Of a stretch of DNA of 7,627 nucleotides, positions 1 through 5,557 are shown in pieces (the first letter of the stretch is position 1; each line of letters starts with the position of its first letter). This stretch comes from JAAYYY01 sp032260445. Its GTDB lineage: Bacteria; Chloroflexota; Anaerolineae; Promineifilales; Promineifilaceae. The position numbers were made by a program, and so were the translations under genes. Location: positions 1-7,627 of the forward strand of contig JAVVFG010000203.1 of assembly GCA_032260445.1 (NCBI GenBank). The letters run 5' to 3'. Under the pieces are notes generated by a model. The model saw nothing but the letters and a program-made list of their open reading frames with translations. It did no database searches and was not told where the DNA came from.

Positions 1-937
1 TCTCGAGGACATCTCGCAGCCCAAATGCTTCCGCATCCTCGACACCCTGCGCGAGAAAGCTGAAATCCCCGTGTGGCATGACGACCAGCAGGGAACGGCT
101 ACCGTCACCCTGGCTGCGCTGATGAACGCCCTCAAGGTTGTCGGCAAGGATAAAGAAGACGTCAGCATAGCCTTCATTGGCGCCGGCGCCTCCAATGTGG
201 CCATTGCCCGCCTCATCTTTGGCTGGGGAGTCGACCCCGGCAAGTGCTACATGGTCGATAGCAAAGGTATTCTCGGCCCCCATCGCCAGGACCTTTACAT
301 GCGCCGCGCCGAATACGTCGATAAATGGCGTTACGCCAATATCACCAACGCCGCCGGGCGCGAAGGAGGCATCCCGGACGCGATGGCTAACGTCGACGTC
401 GTCATCGCCCTCTCCAGGTCAGGGCCCGGCGTCATCCTTCCGGAGTGGATCGCGGCAATGAACGACGATGCCATCGTCTTTGCCTGCGCTAACCCGGTAC
501 CTGAAATCTGGCCCTGGGAGGCGAAACAGGCCGGAGCGCGCATCGTCGCCACCGGCCGCTCTGACTTCCCCAACCAGGTAAACAACTCGCTCGGCTTCCC
601 CGGCATCTTCCGCGGTGCCCTCGACGTGCGCGCGCGCACGATCACCGACGAGATGTGCTATGCTGCTGCGGGCGCGTTGGCCGAGCATATCGGCGATCGC
701 CTTGACGACGACCACATCCTCCCGACGATGGACGATTGGGAGATCTTCCCGCGTGAAGCAGCGGCCGTGGGCATGAAGGCCCAGGAGCAGGGTGTTGCCC
801 GCCTCAGTCTTAGCTACGATGAGCTCTTCGAGCATGCCAAAGAGGTAATCGGCCGCTCGCGGCGCATGACCGCCAAGCTGATGGAAGACGAGTTTATTGC
901 CGAAGCCCCTGATACCGGCAACGGACAAGGAGCGTAA
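1..937 (+). CDS. Malic enzyme (oxaloacetate-decarboxylating malate dehydrogenase), 3' part, runs off left edge
   Basis: This is the C-terminal 311 residues of a malic enzyme, which decarboxylates L-malate oxidatively to pyruvate and CO2 in the cytosol, making NADH or NADPH. The reading frame is open from base 2, so the start lies to the left. Bacterial members usually have about 400-480 residues, so roughly the first 100-170 are missing. The fragment opens with LEDI and has HDDQQGTA near base 78, which carry the acidic metal ligands of the family. The Rossmann loop GAGASN lies near base 181, ANPVPEI near base 490, and the strongly diagnostic GRSDFPNQVNN near base 556 is followed by LGFPGIFRGALDVRA. 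Cofactor preference cannot be read from the sequence. The stop is one base before the next start codon, so the two genes are probably translated together. Family identity is secure; the biosynthetic role of supplying pyruvate or reductant is inferred. Confidence 0.95.
   Translation, partial: LEDISQPKCFRILDTLREKAEIPVWHDDQQGTATVTLAALMNALKVVGKDKEDVSIAFIGAGASNVAIARLIFGWGVDPGKCYMVDSKGILGPHRQDLYMRRAEYVDKWRYANITNAAGREGGIPDAMANVDVVIALSRSGPGVILPEWIAAMNDDAIVFACANPVPEIWPWEAKQAGARIVATGRSDFPNQVNNSLGFPGIFRGALDVRARTITDEMCYAAAGALAEHIGDRLDDDHILPTMDDWEIFPREAAAVGMKAQEQGVARLSLSYDELFEHAKEVIGRSRRMTAKLMEDEFIAEAPDTGNGQGA
927..932 (+). promoter_or_regulatory. Shine-Dalgarno site deciding the start at 939
   Basis: AAGGAG lies in the last codons of the malic enzyme gene, six bases before ATG 939. 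It supports that start over an in-frame ATG at 897, which would add 14 residues ahead of the conserved YDLIIVGGG strand. It also supports translational coupling of the two genes. Confidence 0.8.
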
Positions 938-938
938 G

Positions 939-1847
939 ATGTACGACTTAATCATTGTGGGTGGCGGCCCTGCTGGCCTCACAGCCGCAATCTACGCCAT
1001 CCGGAAACGCCTCAACGTGCTGCTTATTAGCAAAGATCTCGGTGGCAAGACCAACTACCACCTCGAGCTACCTGACCAGGAGAAACACCAGGTTATCCGT
1101 GGCGTCGACGTGGTCGAGCGCTTCCGCCGCGAGCTTGAATACCTCGACTTCGCGCGGCACATGGAACCCGTCGAGCGTGTTGTCCACAACGACGATGGCA
1201 CGTTCACCATCCATACCAAGGATGGTGGGGAGCTCTACGCGCGTGCCGTCATCGTCGCTACAGGCAGCCGCCAGCAGTGGATGGATGTCCCCGGCGAGCG
1301 CGAATATCTCTCCAAGGGCCTCTGCTACTCGGCGATGAGCTACGCGCCGCTCTTCATCGACAAACAGACCGTAGTCATCGGCGACGGCGAGCTTGCCTTG
1401 CGCTCTGCCGGTGAGCTGGCCACTGTGGCCGAGCACGTCCATCTCGTCGGCCCGAGCGGCCCGGTTCTCGAGACGCCCCTCGGCCAGAAGCTGCTGCGTG
1501 CTGAGAACGTCACGATTCTCCAGAACCACCGCGTTGCCCAGGTGATGGGCAATGGCTACTGCAATCGTGTCGTCGTCACCAGCCCGGTCGGCGAAGAGCT
1601 CGAGCTCGCTGCCGACGGTACGTTCGTCGAGCTCAACCTCGTCGCCAATACGTCGATGGTTACCGGTCTCGTCGACGTCGACGACCAGGGCCGCATCAAG
1701 ATTGACTGCTACAACCGCACCAACGTGCCCGGCCTGTTTGCTGCCGGCGACGTGACCAGTATCTACGCCGAACAGGTACTGGTGGCCGTTGGCGAAGGTG
1801 CCAAAGCGGCACTTAGCGCCTACGACTACCTGCTGCCCTATCTTTAA
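939..1847 (+). CDS. Thioredoxin-reductase-like FAD oxidoreductase with the CxxC replaced by SAMS
   Basis: A 302-residue flavoprotein with the two-domain thioredoxin reductase fold. The FAD-binding GGGPAG is at residues 8-13, VATGS at 106-110, a second dinucleotide loop GDGELA at about 148-153, and the C-terminal FAD motif GLFAAGDV at 265-272. Where thioredoxin reductases have YCATCDGAFF, this protein reads YSAMSYAPLF, so both redox cysteines (131 and 134) are serines and only Cys129 lies nearby. The HRRxxxR NADPH-phosphate motif is also absent; the chain reads VHLVGPSGP there. It therefore should not reduce thioredoxin by the normal mechanism. The family also contains cysteine-free ferredoxin/flavodoxin:NAD(P) reductases of the YumC type, and this is the closest functional guess. 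Tight coupling to malic enzyme suggests a role in moving reducing equivalents, but the partner is unknown. Fold assignment is strong; function is open. Confidence 0.85.
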   Translation: MYDLIIVGGGPAGLTAAIYAIRKRLNVLLISKDLGGKTNYHLELPDQEKHQVIRGVDVVERFRRELEYLDFARHMEPVERVVHNDDGTFTIHTKDGGELYARAVIVATGSRQQWMDVPGEREYLSKGLCYSAMSYAPLFIDKQTVVIGDGELALRSAGELATVAEHVHLVGPSGPVLETPLGQKLLRAENVTILQNHRVAQVMGNGYCNRVVVTSPVGEELELAADGTFVELNLVANTSMVTGLVDVDDQGRIKIDCYNRTNVPGLFAAGDVTSIYAEQVLVAVGEGAKAALSAYDYLLPYL

Positions 1848-1854
1848 CCTCCCT

Positions 1855-1893
1855 GCGGGCGCCGGGGCCGCCTACTTTGGCCCCGGCGCCCGC
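1855..1893 (+). terminator. 15-bp perfect GC-rich hairpin after the flavoprotein gene
   Basis: Bases 1855-1869 and 1879-1893 are exact reverse complements (15 bp, nearly all G and C) around a nine-base loop. The hairpin starts seven bases after the stop of the flavoprotein gene and ends 47 bases before the next start. No T-run follows on the + strand. It is therefore either a terminator without a U-tract, as proposed in some GC-rich bacteria, or an RNA stability or processing element. It probably separates the malic enzyme/flavoprotein unit from the DUF3786 gene. Confidence 0.5.
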
Positions 1894-1940
1894 CCAGGGA
1901 CATGCCGGTACAGGCTGCCGGAAACAAGGAACCGACCACC

Positions 1941-2633
1941 ATGAGCCAACTCGCCGCCGGCGAACAGGAGACCCTGTCCCGCTTTCGCAACATGCTTGCC
2001 AGCGCCGGCGATGTGGAAACCTCGCCCGGTCTGGCGCCCCCACTGTGGCAGCGCCTGCAAGAGCTGCGCACCCTCCTGCGCCAGGCCGATCCCGGCCGGC
2101 TCGCCGAGCGCACCGGCGCCTCCCTTGCCGAGGATTCGTTGTACCTGCTCGTCTGGGAGCAGCCTGTCGCCGTCGATCTCTGTGACTTCGTCGCCCGCCG
2201 CCCGGACACCGGATTGGAGCTGGACCCGCTCCTGCAGGTGCTGCTTGCCTACTACCTCTACACGGCCGACGGCACGCTGCCGGCCGGTACGTGGATTTCA
2301 TTCACCGAGCTACCGGACGGCCTCTTTTACGCCCAGGCCTTCCAGAGCTATACCGGGCACCGCCTGTCCGTCACCTTTGGCAACGATGTCCAGACCTTCA
2401 CCACCGCCGCCCTCGCCGCCGGCGGGAAATCTGTTAGCTTTGGCGACCGTGCCTTCGCCTTCAGCTTGCTGCCCTGGGTCAGCCTGCTCGTTGTTTGCTG
2501 GCAGGGAGACGAAGATTTCCCCGCATCCTATCGCATCCTCTTCGACGCAAACGCCGGCCATCACCTCACCACGGATGCCTGCGCCGTCCTGGGAGCAGTC
2601 CTCACCCGCCGTCTCCTCCGCCGGTCGAGTTGA
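1941..2633 (+). CDS. DUF3786-type protein, likely CODH/ACS-associated
   Basis: A 230-residue soluble protein with no signal peptide or membrane segment. The C-terminal two-thirds match my recollection of DUF3786: LLQVLLAYYLYTADGTLPAG at about 97-116, WISFTELPDGLFYAQAF at 118-134, FGDRAFAFSLLPWVSLLVV at 167-185, then WQGDEDFPASYRILFDA at 187-203. The N-terminal 60 residues are helical-looking and not conserved. The family has no established reaction. It is found mostly in anaerobes, sometimes joined to the Fe-S domain type seen in the corrinoid Fe-S protein, which suggests a role in the Wood-Ljungdahl pathway. The neighbouring CooC ATPases agree with that. ATG 1941 is chosen because AAGGA (1926-1930) lies ten bases upstream; the in-frame ATG at 1902 has its purine-rich stretch only one base away. 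Family call fairly sure; function inferred from context only. Confidence 0.8.
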   Translation: MSQLAAGEQETLSRFRNMLASAGDVETSPGLAPPLWQRLQELRTLLRQADPGRLAERTGASLAEDSLYLLVWEQPVAVDLCDFVARRPDTGLELDPLLQVLLAYYLYTADGTLPAGTWISFTELPDGLFYAQAFQSYTGHRLSVTFGNDVQTFTTAALAAGGKSVSFGDRAFAFSLLPWVSLLVVCWQGDEDFPASYRILFDANAGHHLTTDACAVLGAVLTRRLLRRSS

Positions 2634-2644
2634 CGCCGCGGATG

Positions 2645-2653
2645 TGATACAAT
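2645..2653 (+). promoter_or_regulatory. Putative extended -10 promoter for the cooC pair
   Basis: TGATACAAT fits an extended -10 element (TGn plus TACAAT, five of six bases of the consensus) in a short AT-rich patch just after the DUF3786 stop. The -35 position at 17-bp spacing (TCGAGT, 2625-2630) is poor, which is tolerated with an extended -10. Transcription would begin near 2660, leaving a leader of about 20 bases that contains the AAAGGAG ribosome site (2666-2672) of the first cooC gene. Confidence 0.45.
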
Positions 2654-2680
2654 TGGCCCTATTAGAAAGGAGCAACCTGA

Positions 2681-3484
2681 ATGCCCATTAAGATCGCCAT
2701 CAGCGGTAAAGGTGGCGTCGGCAAGACGACCCTTGCCGCGCTCCTCGCCCAGGCCTTCGCCAGCACCGGCCGCGACGTCCTCGCCGTCGACGCCGATCCC
2801 GCACCATGCCTCGCGGGCGCGCTCGGCTTTCCGGCCGAGGCGCGCGCCCGGCTGCGCCCCATCGCCGAGATGGACGCGCTCATCGAAGAGCGCACCGGGG
2901 CGAAGCCAGGCACCAGCGGCGGCTTCTTCACCCTCAATCCCCGCGTCGACGATCTACCCGAGCGCTTCAGTGCCCTCTACCGCGGCGTTCGCCTCCTGGA
3001 GATGGGCGGCGTCGATCAGGGTGGCACAGGCTGCATCTGTCCCGAGAGCGCGATGCTGCGCACGCTCTTCACCCACCTGCTCTTCCGCCAGGACGAGGTG
3101 CTGCTGCTGGATATGTACGCCGGCGTTGAGCACCTCGGCCGCGCCACCGCCGATTTCGTCGACGCCATGCTCATCGTCGTCGAACCAACACGGCGCAGCC
3201 TGGGCACAGCGGCACAAATCCGTAAGCTCGCCGCCGACATCGGCGTGCGTCGGCTCTGGCTCGTCGGCAACAAAGTGCGCAACGACGAGGAAGCGGCCTT
3301 CATCGCCGCCGAATCACCCGGCATCCCCGTGCTGGGCATGCTTCCCGCCGACCTCGCCGTGCAAGAGGCTGACCGCCTTGGCATTCCGGTCTACGATCAC
3401 GTCCCGGCGCTGCGCCGTGCCGCGGAAGACATGGCGGGCAAATTGGCGGCCACCGTCGACACAGGAAATGGCGCCGGCCAATAG
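2681..3484 (+). CDS. cooC: CooC-family ATPase, CO dehydrogenase nickel-insertion protein (copy 1)
   Basis: A 267-residue cytosolic P-loop ATPase of the MinD/SIMIBI class. CooC proteins dimerise with ATP, bind nickel through a CxC motif at the dimer interface, and load it into the C-cluster of CO dehydrogenase. The deviant Walker A GKGGVGKT is at residues 9-16, DADP at 37-40, and LNPRVDDLPE at 85-94. GCICPE gives the CxC pair Cys118 and Cys120, and the Walker B-like LLLDMYAGVEHL begins at 141. As I recall, most relatives have Glu where this has Tyr146; copy 2 has Glu. The C-terminal NKVRND (197-202) is the base-binding region. Length is normal. AAAGGAG (2666-2672) lies eight bases before ATG. 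It is followed after 27 bases by a second CooC paralogue, so the two are probably one transcript. Family identity is strong; the exact client enzyme is inferred. Confidence 0.92.
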   Translation: MPIKIAISGKGGVGKTTLAALLAQAFASTGRDVLAVDADPAPCLAGALGFPAEARARLRPIAEMDALIEERTGAKPGTSGGFFTLNPRVDDLPERFSALYRGVRLLEMGGVDQGGTGCICPESAMLRTLFTHLLFRQDEVLLLDMYAGVEHLGRATADFVDAMLIVVEPTRRSLGTAAQIRKLAADIGVRRLWLVGNKVRNDEEAAFIAAESPGIPVLGMLPADLAVQEADRLGIPVYDHVPALRRAAEDMAGKLAATVDTGNGAGQ

Positions 3485-3511
3485 CGCGGCGCCCTCAGGG
3501 AAAAAGGAAAC

Positions 3512-4297
3512 ATGACGACGACAATCGCACTGGCAGGAAAAGGCGGCGTCGGCAAAACCACCATCGCCGCCATGATAGTCAAATACCTGACCCAGACCCA
3601 GCCCGGTCCCGTCCTCGCCATCGACGCCGACCCCAGTAGCAACCTGCACATGGTGTTGGGACTCGACCTCGAATGGACCGTCGGCGACATCCGCGAGGAC
3701 ATGCTTGCGCAAGTCAAAGAAACGCTTACCGCTGGGGGCGCAGCTATGGGCGCGCTGGAAGGGGGCGTGAGTAAGCGCGACTATCTTGATTACCATGTGC
3801 GTTCCTCGCTCGCTGAAGGCGACCGCTGTGACCTGATCGCCATGGGACGCTCCGAGGGTCCCGGCTGCTACTGCGCTGTCAACCACAACCTCCGTGAGGT
3901 CATCGATACCATGAGCCGCCACTACCGCTATGTGGTCATCGATAACGAGGCAGGGATGGAGCACCTCAGCCGCCGCACCACGCGGGACGTGCAGCATCTA
4001 CTCGTCGTCACCGATCCCACCCAACGCGGCCTCGTCACCGCCGAACGCATCGGCGCGCTGCAGCACGAGCTCGACATCAAAGTTGAGCAGGCGCACCTGA
4101 TTGTCAACCGGCTCAACGGCGAGATGCCCGCGCCGCTGCGCGAGTACATCGCTCAGATGGAGCTTCCTTTGCTAGGGACCGTGCCCGCCAACGACGATCT
4201 CGTCGAGTTTGAGTTTGCCGGCCGGCCGCTCGTTGAACTGGGCGACAGCTCCCCCGTGTACACGGCTGTGGCCTCGATGATGGCCAAGCTTTTCTGA
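3512..4297 (+). CDS. cooC: CooC/AcsF-type ATPase, CODH/ACS nickel maturation protein (copy 2)
   Basis: A 261-residue paralogue of the preceding gene, clearly diverged from it. It has Walker A GKGGVGKT at 9-16, DADPSSNL at 38-45, TVGDIRE at 56-62, and SKRDYLDY at 87-94. GRSEGPGCYC at 112-121 supplies the CxC pair Cys119/Cys121, and IDNEAGMEHLSRRTTRDV (143-160) is the classic CooC Walker B region. The GRxEGPGCYC form is typical of the CooC2/AcsF branch. In that branch, the Moorella and Carboxydothermus proteins have been linked to metal loading of acetyl-CoA synthase as well as CO dehydrogenase. A short-spaced purine stretch (AAGGA, 3504-3508) precedes ATG. Having both types side by side suggests one serves the C-cluster and the other the A-cluster, which is inference. 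The CODH/ACS subunits are not in the window. Confidence 0.92.
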   Translation: MTTTIALAGKGGVGKTTIAAMIVKYLTQTQPGPVLAIDADPSSNLHMVLGLDLEWTVGDIREDMLAQVKETLTAGGAAMGALEGGVSKRDYLDYHVRSSLAEGDRCDLIAMGRSEGPGCYCAVNHNLREVIDTMSRHYRYVVIDNEAGMEHLSRRTTRDVQHLLVVTDPTQRGLVTAERIGALQHELDIKVEQAHLIVNRLNGEMPAPLREYIAQMELPLLGTVPANDDLVEFEFAGRPLVELGDSSPVYTAVASMMAKLF

Positions 4298-4370
4298 ACT
4301 CCCTAGTTCGCTCCTGACCGGCGCCTGCGCCCGGCAGCGGGTGACCTGCACCCAATCTGTATCCACCGTT

Positions 4371-4385
4371 TGTAACCGGGGTACA
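4371..4385 (+). promoter_or_regulatory. Imperfect palindrome beside the BON gene promoter, candidate operator
   Basis: TGTAACCGGGGTACA is a 15-bp imperfect palindrome with TGTA/TACA outer arms and CC/GG inner arms; six of seven base-pair positions match its reverse complement. It directly abuts a possible -35 box. The position suits an activator or repressor site, but no known regulator motif is recognised, and a chance palindrome cannot be excluded. Confidence 0.25.
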
Positions 4386-4414
4386 TTGAGACCTCTGGCC
4401 AGCCGTGCTAGCCT
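4386..4414 (+). promoter_or_regulatory. Putative sigma-70 promoter for the BON-domain gene
   Basis: TTGAGA (4386-4391) and TAGCCT (4409-4414) are separated by exactly 17 bases. The second box is preceded by TGC, giving an extended -10. The -10 box itself matches the consensus at only three of six bases. The region lies in the 188-base gap after the second cooC stop, which holds nothing else clear. Transcription would start about 65 bases before ATG 4486. Confidence 0.4.
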
Positions 4415-4485
4415 TGGGGCGTGCCGCGCGACCCAACTGGGGCGCGGCTTCAACGCATCGCACACAATGACGCCGGAGGTTCACC

Positions 4486-5028
4486 ATGGCAGATCAACAC
4501 GACAATTGGGACGACTACGACGACCGGCCCCCGTTTGGGCGCGGCAGGGGCCGCGGCCCGGGTCATGGTCGCGGTAGAGGGCGCCGGCGCGGCCGGGCCT
4601 GGCGCGAACGCGGGCCCATGCGCAGCGACTACGGCTGGCAGCAAGACTTCCCTGAGGACGATGACGAGCGCGACGTTTACGCCCGTGAAGAGACAATCAG
4701 CTATCGCGGCACGCGCACCCCATATTACAGCTGGCCCCTGCTCCAAACTGGCCCGCACACGGGAAAAGGGCCAAAAGGCTACCGGCGCTCCGATGACAGC
4801 ATCTTTGAAGACGCATGCGGCCGGTTAACCGATGCCGGCTGGCTTGACGCTAGCGATGTCGAGGTGCGTGTCGAGAACGGTGAGGTATCGCTTGAGGGCA
4901 CTGTCTCCGACCGCCGCGCCAAGCGCCTCGCCGAGGACCTCGTCAGCGGTGTGCGCGGCGTCTGGGACGTGCACAACCGTCTGCGCATCCCGCGCGCGGA
5001 TGTAGATAACGTGCCCGAAACCGGGTAA
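4486..5028 (+). CDS. BON-domain protein with Arg/Gly-rich N-terminus
   Basis: A 180-residue protein in three parts. Residues 1-14 are acidic. Residues 18-43 are a low-complexity run of RG and GR repeats, followed by another acidic stretch near 55-63. Residues about 99-170 form a BON domain: GPKGYRRSDDSIFEDACGRL at 95-114, GWLDASDVEVRVENGEVSLE at 118-137, GTV at 138-140, then HNRLRI at 163-168. BON domains are small alpha/beta modules, in OsmY-type proteins thought to bind membranes or phospholipids under stress. Here there is no signal peptide, so the protein is probably cytosolic. The RG-rich segment resembles RNA- or acid-polymer-binding RGG tracts, an inference from composition alone. GGAGGT (4475-4480) lies five bases before ATG. 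BON call is strong; role unknown, stress protection being the usual guess. Confidence 0.88.
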   Translation: MADQHDNWDDYDDRPPFGRGRGRGPGHGRGRGRRRGRAWRERGPMRSDYGWQQDFPEDDDERDVYAREETISYRGTRTPYYSWPLLQTGPHTGKGPKGYRRSDDSIFEDACGRLTDAGWLDASDVEVRVENGEVSLEGTVSDRRAKRLAEDLVSGVRGVWDVHNRLRIPRADVDNVPETG

Positions 5029-5086
5029 ACCCTGCCCGCTGCCGCAGGCTGATAGCCCGCCTCTCGCCGCGTGCAAAGGAGACGCA

Positions 5087-5557
5087 ATGGGTGCCTTAAT
5101 CCGTGGCGCCTTCGCAGGAACGGCGGCAACGGCGCCGATGACCGCTGTCATGTTTCTGCTGTGGCGCTTCCTGCCGCGGCAGCTGCGCTATCCGCTCCCT
5201 CCACGCCTGATCACCGCGAATCTCCTCCGCCGGCTGAGGCTGAAACGTGCGACGAGCCGCAAGCAAGAAACGGTGTTGACCTGGGTCCTCCACTTTGCCT
5301 ACGGTGGAGCCATGGGCGCTCTCTTCTCGCTGTTCTTCCGTGCTCTTCGCCTGCCGGTCGTGCTTGCCGGCACGCTCTATGGGATAATGGTGTGGTTAGG
5401 CAGCTACGAAGGTCTTCTGCCTACGGTCAACCTGCTAGCCGACGCGGATAGCCAACCGGAGCGGCGCAACGCGGTGATGATTGCGGCTCATCTTGTCTGG
5501 GGAGCATGCACCGGTCTTCTCGTCGCTAGCCTGTCTGAGGAGGAGGTCCCGCAATGA
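5087..5557 (+). CDS. Small four-helix membrane protein, unknown function
   Basis: A 156-residue hydrophobic protein with about four predicted membrane segments: residues 7-29, 63-86, 89-107 and 129-148. A basic loop at 31-59 (RQLRYPLPPR, then many Arg and Lys) would sit on the cytosolic side by the positive-inside rule, which places both ends in the cytosol. The glycine/alanine-rich first helix (GAFAGTAATAPMTAVMFLLW) and the last helix (AAHLVWGACTGLLVASL) recall small uncharacterised membrane families such as DUF1440 or DUF6789. That is recollection, not a search result. AAAGGAG (5075-5081) precedes ATG by five bases. The gene lies 58 bases after the BON gene and overlaps the next gene by ATGA, so it is probably in one operon with both. 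No transport or catalytic motif is visible. Confidence 0.75.
   Translation: MGALIRGAFAGTAATAPMTAVMFLLWRFLPRQLRYPLPPRLITANLLRRLRLKRATSRKQETVLTWVLHFAYGGAMGALFSLFFRALRLPVVLAGTLYGIMVWLGSYEGLLPTVNLLADADSQPERRNAVMIAAHLVWGACTGLLVASLSEEEVPQ
5537..5547 (+). promoter_or_regulatory. Strong Shine-Dalgarno inside the upstream coding region
   Basis: GAGGAGGAGGT encodes the Glu-Glu-Glu-Val near the C-terminus of the membrane protein and also forms a strong ribosome site six bases before ATG 5554. With the ATGA stop/start overlap at 5554-5557, it shows translational coupling and settles the start of the next gene. Confidence 0.8.

Noticed and set aside
897..938. Upstream in-frame ATG for the flavoprotein
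   Set aside because: It would add 14 residues encoded inside the malic enzyme gene with no ribosome site; ATG 939 has AAGGAG at ideal spacing and begins directly at the FAD-binding strand.
419..982. 187-residue - strand frame over the malic enzyme end
   Set aside because: It is antisense to a clearly conserved malic enzyme and shows no recognisable domain.
1902..1940. Upstream in-frame ATG for the DUF3786 gene
   Set aside because: The nearby AGGGA ends one base before it, too close to serve as a ribosome site, and the added residues look like noncoding sequence next to the hairpin.
2630..2653. TTGACG paired with TACAAT as a standard promoter before cooC
   Set aside because: The boxes are only 12 bases apart, too close for sigma-70; the extended -10 alone is the better reading.
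1996..2691. 231-residue + strand frame overlapping the DUF3786 gene
   Set aside because: Its product is Pro/Ser/Arg-rich low-complexity sequence typical of a shifted frame, while the overlapping frame shows conserved DUF3786 blocks.
3314..3997. 227-residue open frame on the - strand across both cooC genes
   Set aside because: It lies antisense to two well-conserved ATPases, crosses their intergenic gap, has no convincing family motif, and is the long antisense frame expected in GC-rich coding DNA.
4339..4353. GGGTG/CACCC stem after the second cooC gene as its terminator
   Set aside because: A five-base stem without a T-run is within chance for GC-rich DNA.
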